Below are positions 41,191 through 59,730 of a stretch of DNA of 64,000 nt, piece by piece; the stretch's first letter is position 1; each line of letters starts with the position of its first letter. Below the pieces are notes generated by a model that saw only the letters and a program-made list of their open reading frames with translations, did no database searches and was not told the origin of the DNA. Source of the DNA: a bacterium (lineage in GTDB: Bacteria; Oederibacteriota; CAKKQC01); assembly GCA_919901855.1 (NCBI GenBank), contig CAKKQC010000019.1, positions 33,653 through 97,652 of the forward strand, given 5' to 3'. The translations under genes and the position numbers were made by a program.

Positions 41191-42009
41191 TCAAGGCCTC
41201 CGTTGCACGATCCACTTATCCGAAAGCTTGGGGCGTCGGGTCTTGAGCCCCTTCGCCTTTTGACCCCAAGGCGAGACCGGGGGCCGCCCCGCTCCCGCCT
41301 TGCCCTCGCCACCGCCGTGCGGGTGGTCGACCGGGTTCATGGCCGCCCCGCGGACGTGCGGGCGACGGCCCATCCATCGCTTGCGGCCCGCGCTCCCGAT
41401 CCATACGTTCTCCCAGTCGAGATTCCCCACCTGTCCGACGGTCGCATAGCAGGTCAGGTTCACCCGGCGAACCTCGCCGGACGGCATCTTGAGGAAGGCG
41501 AACTCGCCTTCCTTGGCCTGCAACTGGACGGTCGCGCCCGCACTCCGGGCGAGCTGTCCCCCGTGACCGGGCGTCAGCTCGACGTTGTGAACCATGATCC
41601 CGGTCGGAATCGCCTCCAGCGGCAGGGCGTTCCCGACCTTGACCTCCACATTGGCCCCCGCGACGACCTTGTCGCCTGGCTTGAGGCCGTCGGGAGCGAG
41701 CACGTACCGCCGCTCGCCATCGGCGTAGCGCAGGAGCGCAATCAGAGCCCGCCGGCCCGGGTCGCGTTCGATCCGCTCGACGACCGCGGGGATGTCCCGC
41801 TTGTCGCGCTTGAAGTCGACGACCCGGTAGAGGTGCTTGTGTCCGCCGCCGCGGTGCCGAGCCGTGATCCGGCCGAGCGCGTTTCGCCCGCCGCGATTCT
41901 TGAACCGGCGGACCAGCGACTTCATCGGCCGGCCCTCGTGCAGGTTTTCGTGCACCAGGTAGCTCCGATGGCGCTGGCTCGGGGTGGTGGGTCGGCGGAT
42001 CTTCAGCAT
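41191..42009 (-). CDS. rplB: Ribosomal protein L2
   Basis: L2 is a conserved protein near the peptidyl transferase centre. The 272-residue protein has '[20 protein letters not shown]', '[20 protein letters not shown]' and the conserved His-containing '[19 protein letters not shown]'. It lies 13 bases after rplW. Confidence 0.98.
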   Translation of the reverse strand: MLKIRRPTTPSQRHRSYLVHENLHEGRPMKSLVRRFKNRGGRNALGRITARHRGGGHKHLYRVVDFKRDKRDIPAVVERIERDPGRRALIALLRYADGERRYVLAPDGLKPGDKVVAGANVEVKVGNALPLEAIPTGIMVHNVELTPGHGGQLARSAGATVQLQAKEGEFAFLKMPSGEVRRVNLTCYATVGQVGNLDWENVWIGSAGRKRWMGRRPHVRGAAMNPVDHPHGGGEGKAGAGRPPVSPWGQKAKGLKTRRPKLSDKWIVQRRP

Positions 42010-42022
42010 TTCGTGCCCCCCC

Positions 42023-42307
42023 TCAACCCGTCGCCGTGACGTCGAGCGTCAGGCCCTTGGCCAGCGTCACGATCGCGCGACGCGTGGACGGCCGGGTGAT
42101 GTAGTGCGCCCCACGCCGCTTCACCTTGCCGTGCCGGGTCACCGTCCGCACCGATACGACTTTCACCTTGAACAGCTTCTCGATGGCCTCGGCCACCTGC
42201 GGCTTGTTGGCATCCGGGTGGACGACGAATACGTACTGGCCGGCCGTCGCGAGACGCGCCGACTTTTCCGTGATCACGGGACGCACGATGATTTCTTCAG
42301 GAAGCAT
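42023..42307 (-). CDS. rplW: Ribosomal protein L23
   Basis: L23 at the tunnel exit is a docking site for trigger factor and SRP. The 94-residue protein has '[20 protein letters not shown]', '[20 protein letters not shown]' and '[20 protein letters not shown]'. Its start lies 11 bases inside the rplD end. Confidence 0.97.
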   Translation of the reverse strand: MLPEEIIVRPVITEKSARLATAGQYVFVVHPDANKPQVAEAIEKLFKVKVVSVRTVTRHGKVKRRGAHYITRPSTRRAIVTLAKGLTLDVTATG

Positions 42308-42953
42308 GAACGTCCTCCGGACCGCACCGCTTCGCGAGGGACGCGAGCGCCTCGGCCGTCACCATGATCCGGGAGGCGTTGAGCAGGTCATAGACGGAGA
42401 CATCGGCGGCCATCGCGACCCGAACGCGCGGCAGGTTCCGGCAGGCCCGCAGGAGCCCCTCGTCCCGCCCGTCCCCCACGAACACGACGGCGCCCTCGGT
42501 GCCCAGCTTGGCCAGCAGGGAGGCGATAGTCTTCGTTTTCGGCGGGTCGAGGACCGGACGGTTCACGACGACCACCCGGCCGTCCTTCATCTTGGCCGCG
42601 AGCACGCTGCGCAGGGCGAGGCGGCGAATTCCGCGGGGCAGGTCCTTCGGGTACTTCCGGGGCCTCGGGCCGAAGGAAATCCCGCCGCCCGGCCACTGCG
42701 GCGCGCGGGTCGACCCCTGCCGGGCGCGACCCGTGTGCTTCTGCCGCCACGGCTTCCTGCCCCCGCCGCTGACTTCGCCCTTCGTCTTCGTGGACGCGGT
42801 GCCCACCCGCGCATTCGAGAGCTGGGCAACCACGGCAAGGTACACGGCGTGCGCGTGGGGGTGGACCGCAAAGACCGCGGGGGCCACGACGGTCCCCGCA
42901 GGCTCGCCGGCCGCGTCGAACTTCGACAGGGAGGGAACGACGGCGGTCGTCAT
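42297..42953 (-). CDS. rplD: Ribosomal protein L4
   Basis: L4 reaches into the exit tunnel and in E. coli also represses its operon. From the ATG at 42953 it has 218 residues, with the tunnel loop '[20 protein letters not shown]', '[20 protein letters not shown]' and '[20 protein letters not shown]'. The ATG overlaps the rplC stop (ATGA). Confidence 0.97.
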   Translation of the reverse strand: MTTAVVPSLSKFDAAGEPAGTVVAPAVFAVHPHAHAVYLAVVAQLSNARVGTASTKTKGEVSGGGRKPWRQKHTGRARQGSTRAPQWPGGGISFGPRPRKYPKDLPRGIRRLALRSVLAAKMKDGRVVVVNRPVLDPPKTKTIASLLAKLGTEGAVVFVGDGRDEGLLRACRNLPRVRVAMAADVSVYDLLNASRIMVTAEALASLAKRCGPEDVHAS

Positions 42954-43693
42954 TTCTTCGCCGGCCCCTTCTTCGAGGCGGCCGTCTTGGCCCCCTCGGT
43001 ATCGTGGACCTCGACCCACAGCCGACGCGACGACGGCGCCTTCCGCTTGACCGTCGGCGTGATGCGGACCCACGACCCCGTCGCCCCCGGTACGGCACCC
43101 TTGACGACCAGGAGGTCGTGGGCCGCGTCAACCTTGAGGACCTCGAGATTCGGGGACGTGCTCGTCGCGTTGCCGTGGCGTCCACCCATCCGGGTGCCCC
43201 GGAGGGTGTGGCCCGGATCGGTCGAGGACCCGATCGAGCCAGGAGCGCGATGCGACATCGAGCCGTGGGTGTCGGGGCCGCCTTTGAATCCGTGCCGCTT
43301 CACCACGCCCTGAAAACCGTGGCCCTTGGACGTCCCCTGGACGTCGACACGATCCCCGGGCTTGAAGAGCTCGACCGTGAGCTTCGACCCCGTGGCGAGA
43401 TCCCCTGGGCCCTCTTTCGTGCGATGCGGGACGAACTCGGCCAACACCCGGTGCGGCGGCAGACCGAGCTTCGCAAAGACGCCGATCGCGGCTTTCGTCA
43501 TCCGGACCTCTGGTTTCGGCTCCTCGCGAAACGCCATCTGCACGGCATCGTAGCCGTCCGTCTCCTTGGTGCGCACGCGGGTCACGGTGCATGGGCCGGC
43601 GAGGATCACGGTCGCGCCCACGGCCCGGCCCTCGCGGTCAAAGACCTGGGTCATTTGGACCTTCTGTCCGAGGAGACCGACCCCGCGCGGCAT
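42950..43693 (-). CDS. rplC: Ribosomal protein L3
   Basis: L3 nucleates large-subunit assembly. The 247-residue protein begins '[20 protein letters not shown]' and has the core '[20 protein letters not shown]'. A Lys/Ala-rich tail of about 20 residues adds to the usual 210. The ATG shares a base with the rpsJ stop. Confidence 0.97.
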   Translation of the reverse strand: MPRGVGLLGQKVQMTQVFDREGRAVGATVILAGPCTVTRVRTKETDGYDAVQMAFREEPKPEVRMTKAAIGVFAKLGLPPHRVLAEFVPHRTKEGPGDLATGSKLTVELFKPGDRVDVQGTSKGHGFQGVVKRHGFKGGPDTHGSMSHRAPGSIGSSTDPGHTLRGTRMGGRHGNATSTSPNLEVLKVDAAHDLLVVKGAVPGATGSWVRITPTVKRKAPSSRRLWVEVHDTEGAKTAASKKGPAKK

Positions 43694-43995
43694 CAGAGCT
43701 TGATCTCGACGCCGACGCCCGCCGGGAGTTCCAGCTTCATGAGGGCGTCGACGGTCTTCGTGGTGGGCTCCAGGATATCGAGGAGGCGCCTGTGCGTGCG
43801 GATCTCGAACTGCTCCCGCGACCGCTTGTCGATGTGGGGGGAACGCAGCACGGTGAACCGCTCGATGCGCGTGGGCAGGGGGATGGGTCCGGAGACGGAT
43901 GCCCCCATGCGCTTCACGGTCTCGACGATCTCGGCCGCGGACTGATCCAGCAGCCGGTGATCGAAGGCCTTCAGTTTGATCCGAATGCGCTGCAC
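43693..43995 (-). CDS. rpsJ: Ribosomal protein S10
   Basis: S10 is also the NusE antitermination factor. The 100-residue protein has '[20 protein letters not shown]', '[20 protein letters not shown]' and '[20 protein letters not shown]', all standard. The start is GTG at 43995, six bases after fusA. NusG, its known partner in antitermination, is encoded upstream in the same block. Confidence 0.97.
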   Translation of the reverse strand: MQRIRIKLKAFDHRLLDQSAAEIVETVKRMGASVSGPIPLPTRIERFTVLRSPHIDKRSREQFEIRTHRRLLDILEPTTKTVDALMKLELPAGVGVEIKL

Positions 43996-44001
43996 CTTAC
44001 G

Positions 44002-46098
44002 TTACCTGCCTTCTCCTCTGTTGCCTCTAAACTTCGCCATAATCGGTTCCGCGACCGCTTTCGGCACGTCCTCGTAGAGTTTGAACTCCATCGAAGAGTT
44101 GCCGCGTCCCTGTGTCATCGAGCGCAGGGAAGTCACGTACCCGAACATCTCGCCCAACGGAACCAGCGCGCGCACCACGCGTGCGTTGCCCCGGAAGGTC
44201 ATCCCCTGCACCTGACCCCGTCTGGAGTTCAGATCTCCGATGACGTCCCCGACAAAGTCCTCGGGGACCACGACTTCGAGATCCATCACCGGCTCCGTCA
44301 GAACGGGTCGAGCCTTCATAACAGCCTCTTTGAACGCCATGGAGGCCGCGATCTTGAAGGCCATTTCCGACGAGTCGACCTCGTGGAAAGAACCATCATA
44401 CAGCACGGCGCGGAAATCCACCACCGGGTACCCGGCGATGACCCCCCCCTCCTTGGCCTCCTTGATCCCCTTGTCCACGGCGGGCCAGAACTCCCGGGGG
44501 ACGGACCCGCCGACGATCTCTGTAACGAATTCGTAGCCTTTTCCGGACTCCAGGGGCTCCAGCCGGATCGAGACGTCCCCGTACTGGCCCCGGCCCCCCG
44601 TCTGTTTGATGTATTTGACCCGGGTTTCGGCGATCTGCCGGATGGTCTCCTTGTAGGCGACCTGCGGCCGGCCGGTATTGGTCTGGACGTTGAACTCCCG
44701 CTTGAGGCGGTCGACGATGATGTCGAGGTGAAGCTCGCCCATCCCGGCGATGATGGTCTGGGACGTCTCGGAGTCCACCTTGACCTTGAGCGTGGGGTCC
44801 TCGTCGCACAGCCGGCCCAGCGCCATGCCCATCCGCTCCTGGTCCTCGCGCGTCTTGGGCTCGATGGCCAGGGAGATGACCGGCTCCGGGAAGACCGGAA
44901 CCTCGAGCAGGATCGGGTCGGTCTCGGGACAGAGCGTGTCCCCCGTCTTCGTGTCCTTGAATCCGACCACGCCCACGATGTCACCGGTCTCGGCCTGGTC
45001 CACCTCGTCCCGCTTGTTCGCGTGCATGACCAGCAGGCGGCCGACGCGCTCGCGGATCCCGCGAGTCGCGTTGTACACGTACGAGCCCGAGGCCAGCACC
45101 CCCGAGTAGGCGCGCACGAAGGTCAGCTTCCCCACGAACGGGTCGACCGCGATCTTGAAAGCCAGGCCACAGAACGGCTCCGCGTTGTCCGGCTTCCGGA
45201 ACATCTCGCTGTTGTCCTTCGGGCTCGTCCCCCTTACCGGCTTCAGCTCCGCCGGCGAGGGCAGGTACCGGACCACGGCGTCCAGGAGCGGCTGGACGCC
45301 GCGGTTCCGGAACGACGAGCCGCACAGGCAGGGCACGATCTTGCCCGACACGGTGCCGCGCCGCAGGCACGCGTGGATTTCGTCTTCCGAGATCGGGTGC
45401 CCCTCGAGAAACTTGTGCATGACGGCGTCGTCGAACTCGACGCACGCCTCGAGCATCTTCTCCCGCGCCTTGGCCGACTTTTCGGCGAGCTCGGGCGGAA
45501 TGTCGAGGACCTCGTAGTCCTTGCCCTTGGTGTCGTCGTGCCACAGCAGGGCCTTCATGCGGATCAGGTCGACGACGCCGAGGAACTTGTCCTCGGCGCC
45601 CCAGGCCACCTGGATGGGACACGTCTTGGCCGCGAGCTTGTCGATCATGGATGCGATGGTCATGTCGAAGTCCGCACCAACCCGGTCCATCTTGTTCGCG
45701 TAGGCGATCCTCGGCACGGAGTACTTGTCCGCCTGGCGCCACACCGTCTCCGACTGCGGCTCGACACCCGCGGAGGCGTCGAACACGACGACCGCACCGT
45801 CGAGTACGCGGAGGCTGCGCTCGACCTCGACCGTGAAGTCCACGTGCCCGGGCGTGTCAACGATGTTGATCTGGTGGTCGAGCCAGAAGGTCGTGGTCGC
45901 GGCAGCCGTGATCGTGATCCCCCGCTCGCGTTCCTGGTCCATCCAGTCCATCTGCGTGTTGCCGTCGTCGACGTTCCCGAGCTTGTGGATACGGCCGGTG
46001 TAGAACAGGATGCGCTCGGTCGTCGTCGTCTTGCCCGCGTCGATGTGCGCGCAGATACCGATGTTCCGGATACGTGATAGTTCGGTCGCTCGTGCCAC
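44002..46098 (-). CDS. fusA: Elongation factor G
   Basis: EF-G drives ribosomal translocation. The 698-residue GTPase starts from GTG, with G1 '[18 protein letters not shown]', G2 '[16 protein letters not shown]', G3 '[16 protein letters not shown]' and G4 '[14 protein letters not shown]'. All five domains are present, ending at '[16 protein letters not shown]'. It lies between rpsG and rpsJ, the usual str order; tuf is not adjacent. Confidence 0.98.
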   Translation of the reverse strand: MARATELSRIRNIGICAHIDAGKTTTTERILFYTGRIHKLGNVDDGNTQMDWMDQERERGITITAAATTTFWLDHQINIVDTPGHVDFTVEVERSLRVLDGAVVVFDASAGVEPQSETVWRQADKYSVPRIAYANKMDRVGADFDMTIASMIDKLAAKTCPIQVAWGAEDKFLGVVDLIRMKALLWHDDTKGKDYEVLDIPPELAEKSAKAREKMLEACVEFDDAVMHKFLEGHPISEDEIHACLRRGTVSGKIVPCLCGSSFRNRGVQPLLDAVVRYLPSPAELKPVRGTSPKDNSEMFRKPDNAEPFCGLAFKIAVDPFVGKLTFVRAYSGVLASGSYVYNATRGIRERVGRLLVMHANKRDEVDQAETGDIVGVVGFKDTKTGDTLCPETDPILLEVPVFPEPVISLAIEPKTREDQERMGMALGRLCDEDPTLKVKVDSETSQTIIAGMGELHLDIIVDRLKREFNVQTNTGRPQVAYKETIRQIAETRVKYIKQTGGRGQYGDVSIRLEPLESGKGYEFVTEIVGGSVPREFWPAVDKGIKEAKEGGVIAGYPVVDFRAVLYDGSFHEVDSSEMAFKIAASMAFKEAVMKARPVLTEPVMDLEVVVPEDFVGDVIGDLNSRRGQVQGMTFRGNARVVRALVPLGEMFGYVTSLRSMTQGRGNSSMEFKLYEDVPKAVAEPIMAKFRGNRGEGR

Positions 46099-46121
46099 TT
46101 GGGGTTGCTCCTTCGCCCGCT

Positions 46122-46589
46122 CTACCAGCGATAGTGCGCGAAGGCGCGGTTGGCTTCGGCCATCTTGTGTACTTCGTCCCGCTTCTTCATGGCCGCGCCG
46201 GTCCCGGCCGCCGCCTCGCCCAGCTCACCCGCCAGACGCTCGATGAGGCTCCGCTCGGTGCGCGCCTCCGTCGCCGTCAGTATCCAGCGAATGGCCAGGG
46301 CCAGCCGGCGCTCGGGCCGGACCTCGATGGGCACCTGGTAGTTCGCGCCACCGACGCGGCGGGCGCGCACCTCGAGCACGGGTTTGACGTTCTCGATCGC
46401 GGTCTTGAGGACGTTGATCGCCGATAGCCCCCGCTTTTCGAGCGTGTCCATGGCACCGTAGACGACCCCTTCCGCCGTGGCGCGCTCGCCGTCCTTCATG
46501 ATGCAGTTCACGATCTTGGACACCAGCTTGCTCTGGTAGCGGGTGTCGGGATCCACGTCGCGCCGGGGAGCCCGTCCGTGGCGAGGCAT
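46122..46589 (-). CDS. rpsG: Ribosomal protein S7
   Basis: S7 initiates assembly of the small subunit head. From the ATG at 46589 it has 155 residues: '[20 protein letters not shown]', '[20 protein letters not shown]' and '[18 protein letters not shown]' at the end. The ATG shares a base with the rpsL stop. Confidence 0.97.
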   Translation of the reverse strand: MPRHGRAPRRDVDPDTRYQSKLVSKIVNCIMKDGERATAEGVVYGAMDTLEKRGLSAINVLKTAIENVKPVLEVRARRVGGANYQVPIEVRPERRLALAIRWILTATEARTERSLIERLAGELGEAAAGTGAAMKKRDEVHKMAEANRAFAHYRW

Positions 46590-46980
46590 CAGGCGGCTCC
46601 TTCGGCGGACTTCTTGGGCCGCTTGGCGCCGTACCGGGACCGGCTGCGCCGGCGATCCGTCACGCCCTGGGCGTCGAGGACGCCGCGGACGATGTGGTAG
46701 CGCACGCCCGGCAGGTCGGGAACGCGGCCCCCGCGCACGAGGACGATCGAGTGTTCCTGGAGGTTGTGGCCGATCCCGGGGATGTAGGCCGTCACCTCGA
46801 TGCCGTTGCTCATGCGCACCCGGGCGACCTTCCGGAGGGCCGAGTTCGGCTTCTTGGGCGTCACGGTCTTCACGACCAGGCACACGCCCCGCTTGAACGG
46901 GGCGGATTGGAGGGCCGGCGAGCGCGAGTGCCCGCCCTTCATGGTCCGCGGATGACGGATAAGCTGCGAGATGGTGGGCA

Positions 46981-46981
<1 letters not shown>
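46589..46981 (-). CDS. rpsL: Ribosomal protein S12 with Pro at position 88
   Basis: S12 governs decoding accuracy and is the streptomycin target protein. The 130-residue protein keeps '[11 protein letters not shown]' with Lys43. In the second accuracy loop it reads '[18 protein letters not shown]', so residue 88 is Pro (codon CCC) where nearly all bacteria have Lys. The next residue, the aspartate methylthiolated by RimO in other species, is kept. Changes of Lys88 are known to give streptomycin resistance. The rest is standard. Confidence 0.97.
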
Positions 46982-51162
<4,181 letters not shown>

Positions 51163-51164
51163 GG

Positions 51165-55061
<3,897 letters not shown>

Positions 55062-55083
55062 GAGTTCTTCTTGCCTCCGCTGG

Positions 55084-55470
55084 TTACTTGATCTCGATCG
55101 TCGCGCCGCTCTCCGCGAACTTGGCCTTGATGGCCTCGCCTTCCTCGGGGGTCACGCCTTCCTTGACCGGCTTCGGCGCGCCGTCGACGAGCTCCTTGGC
55201 TTCCTTCAGCCCGAGCCCCGTGACCTCGCGCACCACCTTGATGACCGCGATCTTCTTGTCGCCCGCGGCCGCCAGCACGACGTTCACCGTGGACGGGGCT
55301 TCCTTCGCACCCGCCGCCGCAGCCCCACCGCCCGCCGCCGGTGCCGCCACCATCGCGGCCGCCGCGGAAACCTGGAACTCGGCCTCGAAGGCCTTGATGA
55401 ACTCGTTGAACTGGAGCAGCGTCCAGCCCTTCATGTCCTCGAGCACTTCGGTCGGATTCAGCTTGCTCAT
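55084..55470 (-). CDS. rplL: Ribosomal protein L7/L12
   Basis: L7/L12 forms the stalk that recruits translation GTPases. The 128-residue protein has an N-terminal dimer region, an Ala/Gly hinge (about residues 36-58) and the C-domain '[20 protein letters not shown]' with '[20 protein letters not shown]'. It follows rplJ by 15 bases. Confidence 0.97.
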   Translation of the reverse strand: MSKLNPTEVLEDMKGWTLLQFNEFIKAFEAEFQVSAAAAMVAAPAAGGGAAAAGAKEAPSTVNVVLAAAGDKKIAVIKVVREVTGLGLKEAKELVDGAPKPVKEGVTPEEGEAIKAKFAESGATIEIK

Positions 55471-55485
55471 TGATGGATCCTCCTT

Positions 55486-56025
55486 TTAAGCCTTCGGCGC
55501 CTTCTTGGCCGCTTCCTTCATCAACAATGCCAGTTTCGTCAGCATACTCGTGAAGTCCCGCGCCGCACGCGAGAAGGGCGCCTTCATCGTGCCCGCCGCC
55601 ATGGTCAGCAACTCGCGACGGCCCGGCAGGGCCGCCAGCGCCTTGAGCTCCGCCACGTCCAACGGGCGCCGGTCGAGAAGCCCGCCCTTGAGGGAGAGCT
55701 TCTCGTGCTCGGACGCGAACGTCGTGAGCGCCTTCAGACCCGCCACCGGATCGTCCGCGAGGAACGCCACCGCCGTGTTCATCTTCAGCCAGTCGCCGCA
55801 GCCCGGCACCTGCTCCGCCTCGCACGCGAGCTTCATGAGCCGGTTCTTGACGACCTTGAGGCTCGCCGCGGTCGGCCGGATGGCCTTCCGGAGCTCCGTC
55901 GTCTCCGTGCTGTCCAGCCGCTGGGCATCGAGGAAGACCATTCCCGACGCGCCCCGGATCCGCTCCCGCAGACCCTGGATCATCTCCGCCCGCTTCGCCT
56001 TGCCCACGGACACGCTCGACGCCAT
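55486..56025 (-). CDS. rplJ: Ribosomal protein L10
   Basis: L10 is the base of the L12 stalk. The 179-residue protein has 'KRAEMIQGLRERIRGASGMV', 'LRKAIRPTAASLKVVKNRLM' and a C-terminal L12-binding helix ('TSMLTKLALLMKEAAKKAPK'). The gap to rplA is only four bases, so no room exists for the usual L10 autoregulatory leader. Confidence 0.96.
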   Translation of the reverse strand: MASSVSVGKAKRAEMIQGLRERIRGASGMVFLDAQRLDSTETTELRKAIRPTAASLKVVKNRLMKLACEAEQVPGCGDWLKMNTAVAFLADDPVAGLKALTTFASEHEKLSLKGGLLDRRPLDVAELKALAALPGRRELLTMAAGTMKAPFSRAARDFTSMLTKLALLMKEAAKKAPKA

Positions 56026-56029
56026 GACG

Positions 56030-56725
56030 TCAAACCTCCTGCGGCGCGAACGCGTTCGCGTCCACTTCCACGCCGGGACCCATCGTCGATGAAAGGAACA
56101 CCCGCCGAACGTACGCCCCCTTGGCGGCCGGCGGACGCATCCGCATCAGGACCTCCATCACCGCGCCCGCGTTCGCGACGAGGTGCTCCGCGGGGAACGA
56201 GGCCTTGCCGACCGCCGCGTGGATGATGCCGTAGCTGTCGTTCCGAAGCTCGAGCCGGCCCGCCTTGCTCTCCTTCACGATCCGGCCGACGTCCATGGTG
56301 ACCGTGCCGGACTTCGGGTTGGGCATGAGGCCCCTGGGGCCCAGCACCTTGCCCAGGGGACTCGCAGCCCGCATGAGGTCCGGCGTGGCGATGACGACGT
56401 CGAAATCCAGCCAACCCTTCGAGATCTTCTCGATGAGGTCCTCGGCACCGACGTAGTCCGCGCCGGCCGCCTGGGCCTCCTTCTCCTTCTCCCCCTTCGC
56501 CAGTACGAGCACCTTGCGCGTCGTTCCGCTCCCGTGTGGGAGGACCGCGGCGGTCCTAACAGCCTGGTCGCTCTGCTTGGGATCGATACCGAGCCGGACG
56601 GTGAGTTCCACCGTCTCGTCGAACTTCGCCGTCGCGCACTTCTTCACGATCGCGACAGCCTCGGGCACCGCGTACCGCTTGGTCCGGTCCACGGACGTCA
56701 CCACCGCTTCGAAGCGCTTACTCAT
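56030..56725 (-). CDS. rplA: Ribosomal protein L1
   Basis: L1 forms the mobile stalk at the E site and is often a translational repressor. From the ATG at 56725 it has 231 residues, with '[20 protein letters not shown]', '[20 protein letters not shown]' and '[20 protein letters not shown]'. The ATG overlaps the rplK stop (ATGA). Confidence 0.97.
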   Translation of the reverse strand: MSKRFEAVVTSVDRTKRYAVPEAVAIVKKCATAKFDETVELTVRLGIDPKQSDQAVRTAAVLPHGSGTTRKVLVLAKGEKEKEAQAAGADYVGAEDLIEKISKGWLDFDVVIATPDLMRAASPLGKVLGPRGLMPNPKSGTVTMDVGRIVKESKAGRLELRNDSYGIIHAAVGKASFPAEHLVANAGAVMEVLMRMRPPAAKGAYVRRVFLSSTMGPGVEVDANAFAPQEV

Positions 56726-57150
56726 GCCGACACCTCCAACCCCATGCTCCGGGCCGTCCCCTCGACCTGCGAGATGGCGGCCTCGAGCGTCCCCGAGTTG
56801 AGGTCCTGCATCTTCGACTTGGCGATCTCCACCACCTGCTCCCGCGTCACCTGGCCGACCTTCGTCCGGTTCGGTTCCGCGGACGCCTTGGCGATCCCCG
56901 CGGCCCGCTTGAGCAGGACGGCCACCGGGGGCGTCTTCGTAATGAAGGTGAAGCTCCGGTCCGCGTATACCGTGAGCACCACCGGGATGATGAGCCCTTC
57001 CTGGCTGCCCGTCGCCGCGTTGAACTGCTTGCAGAACTCCATGATGTTCACGCCGTGCTGGCCCAGGGCCGGGCCGACCGGGGGGGCCGGAGTCGCCCCT
57101 CCCGCGCGAATCTGGAGCTTCACCATGGCGATCTGCTTCTTCGGAGCCAT
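56722..57150 (-). CDS. rplK: Ribosomal protein L11
   Basis: L11 forms the GTPase-associated centre with 23S rRNA. The 142-residue protein has '[20 protein letters not shown]', '[20 protein letters not shown]' and the C-domain '[20 protein letters not shown]'. The ATG shares a base with the nusG stop. Confidence 0.97.
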   Translation of the reverse strand: MAPKKQIAMVKLQIRAGGATPAPPVGPALGQHGVNIMEFCKQFNAATGSQEGLIIPVVLTVYADRSFTFITKTPPVAVLLKRAAGIAKASAEPNRTKVGQVTREQVVEIAKSKMQDLNSGTLEAAISQVEGTARSMGLEVSA

Positions 57151-57677
57151 CAGGTCTTCTCGATCTGCTCGAAGTCAACCTCGAGCGGGGTCTGGCGGCC
57201 GAAGATCGACACCGTAATGCGGACCTTGCCGCGCTGGGGGTTCACTTCCTCGATGACGCCCTGGAAATTCACGAAGGGGCCGCTCGTGATCTTGACCGGC
57301 TCCCCTTCCTCGAACTGGGTCTTCGGACGCGGACGCGACTTCGCCTTGCCAATCTGCTCGAAAATCGTCTCCACCTCGGTCTCGGCGAGCGCCACGGGGC
57401 GGTCGCCGCCAAGGAACCCGGTCACGCGGGGCGTGTTCCGGATAACGTGCCACAGCTCGTCGGTCATGTCCATCTGGACCAGGATGTATCCCGGGAAGAA
57501 CTTGCGCTGAGTGATCTTCTTCTTCCCCTCACGAATTTCGGCGACCTCCTCGGTCGGGATGAGCACCTGCGAGACGTGCTCGTTCAGGCCCGCCTCGTCG
57601 ACGCGCTTGGCGAGGTGGTCCTTCACCTTCTGCTCGAACCCCGAATATGTATTGACCACGAACCACTCCATCGGCAT
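57150..57677 (-). CDS. nusG: Transcription antitermination factor NusG
   Basis: NusG binds RNA polymerase and couples it to Rho or to S10 and the ribosome. From the ATG at 57677 it has 175 residues. The N-domain has '[20 protein letters not shown]' and '[20 protein letters not shown]', and the KOW domain has '[20 protein letters not shown]'. A second ATG two codons later would also serve. It starts 17 bases after secE. Confidence 0.97.
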   Translation of the reverse strand: MPMEWFVVNTYSGFEQKVKDHLAKRVDEAGLNEHVSQVLIPTEEVAEIREGKKKITQRKFFPGYILVQMDMTDELWHVIRNTPRVTGFLGGDRPVALAETEVETIFEQIGKAKSRPRPKTQFEEGEPVKITSGPFVNFQGVIEEVNPQRGKVRITVSIFGRQTPLEVDFEQIEKT

Positions 57678-57694
57678 CGGATCCCCTATCCCCG

Positions 57695-57895
57695 TTATCT
57701 CAGGATGACCAAGAGCACATTCGAGATCAGCAGGTCGTAGAAGGCCAGCAACAGCGCCAGCGCCGCCGTGGCCGCGATCACGACCGCCGTCGCCCCGGCA
57801 ATTTCCCGCGACGTCGGCCACGTAACCCGGCGCACTTCCTGGCCGACCTCGGCCACGAATGCCTTCGCCCGCTCGAACCACTCACGCACTCCCAC
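57695..57895 (-). CDS. secE: Protein translocase subunit SecE
   Basis: SecE stabilises SecY. The 66-residue single-span form has the amphipathic 'FVAEVGQEVRRVTWPTSREI', followed by one hydrophobic helix (about residues 34-62). The start is GTG. It lies between tRNA-Trp and nusG, the classic order. Confidence 0.96.
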   Translation of the reverse strand: MGVREWFERAKAFVAEVGQEVRRVTWPTSREIAGATAVVIAATAALALLLAFYDLLISNVLLVILR

Positions 57896-57954
57896 GCTGA
57901 TCCAACCCTCCCCGAATCATTCCGGCCCGGCGACGCCGGACCGCTACCAAGCCC

Positions 57955-58027
57955 CAGGCCTGACAGGCTTCGAACCTGCAACCCCCGGTTTTGGAGACCG
58001 GTGCTCTGCCAATTGAGCTACAGGCCT
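57955..58027 (-). tRNA. trnW: tRNA-Trp (anticodon CCA)
   Basis: On the minus strand a full cloverleaf of 73 bases can be folded. A 7-bp acceptor (AGGCCTG/CAGGCCT) pairs perfectly. The D arm GCTC/GAGC, the anticodon loop CTCCAAA with CCA, and the T arm GCAGG-TTCGAAG-CCTGT are all present. The discriminator is G, as usual for tRNA-Trp. The CCA end is not encoded. It lies between rpmG and secE. Confidence 0.95.
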
Positions 58028-58042
58028 ACTGCATCAACAGGC

Positions 58043-58192
58043 CTACTTCGCCTCCCGGTGCGCGACAGCTTTCCGGCAGAACGGGCAGAACTTCTTCAAT
58101 TCGATCCGCCCCGACTGCTTCTTCCGGTCCTTGGTCGTGGTGTAGTTCCGGCGCTTGCACTCGCCACAGGCCAGATGCACCACTTCCCGCAT
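58043..58192 (-). CDS. rpmG: Ribosomal protein L33 (zinc-binding form)
   Basis: Hand translation gives 49 residues starting 'MREVVHLACGECKRRNYTTT' and ending 'FCPFCRKAVAHREAK'. The two CxxC pairs mark the zinc form. It lies between tuf and tRNA-Trp, as in many bacteria. Confidence 0.96.
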   Translation of the reverse strand: MREVVHLACGECKRRNYTTTKDRKKQSGRIELKKFCPFCRKAVAHREAK

Positions 58193-58219
58193 GTCCGCCG
58201 TTCCTCCCCTACCCGCCGC

Positions 58220-59419
<1,200 letters not shown>

Positions 59420-59494
59420 GCGACGGACTCCTTTGTGTGAGTGTCAGGTCCTGCGTATGAACGTCCCTAAGAAAGTCCCTTGTCCTCGACGGAC

Positions 59495-59566
<72 letters not shown>

Positions 59567-59583
59567 GCTGGCCAAGAGGATAC

Positions 59584-59612
59584 AGTCTATAGGAGGAGTG
59601 GCTATCAGTCAA
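59584..59612 (-). promoter_or_regulatory. Sigma70-type promoter of tRNA-Thr-tuf and the downstream block
   Basis: On the minus strand TTGACT (59607-59612) and TAGACT (59584-59589) are separated by 17 bases. The predicted start lies about ten bases before the tRNA. No other break this clear precedes the translation block, so this may drive a long transcript. Confidence 0.65.
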
Positions 59613-59616
59613 GACA

Positions 59617-59638
59617 GGCCACCCCCTTGGGGGTAGCC
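59617..59638 (-). terminator. Hairpin between larC and the tuf promoter
   Basis: A 10-bp stem with one G-T pair (GGCTACCCCC/GGGGGTGGCC) and a 2-base loop lies just upstream of the tuf -35 box. The minus-strand tail (TGTCTTGACTG) is partly T-rich. It probably ends the larB-larC transcript. Confidence 0.5.
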
Positions 59639-59708
59639 CTTGCATCATTGATCCACAGGGGTTTTTGCCGATCCCCCCAGGCACCTGCATCTCCTATACC
59701 ACACGTGG

Positions 59709-59730
59709 GGCCGGTAACGCAATGCCGGCC
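59709..59730 (-). terminator. Hairpin at the larC stop
   Basis: A 6-bp stem (GGCCGG/CCGGCC) with a 10-base loop starts at the last base of larC. There is no T-run, so it may protect the 3' end or assist termination rather than act alone. Confidence 0.3.

Noticed and set aside
56026-56029. L10 autoregulatory leader before rplJ
   Set aside because: Only four bases separate rplA and rplJ, too few for the kink-turn leader.
59640-59708. A third tRNA (Tyr or Gly) upstream of tRNA-Thr
   Set aside because: No cloverleaf with a TTCGA-type T loop can be folded in this stretch.
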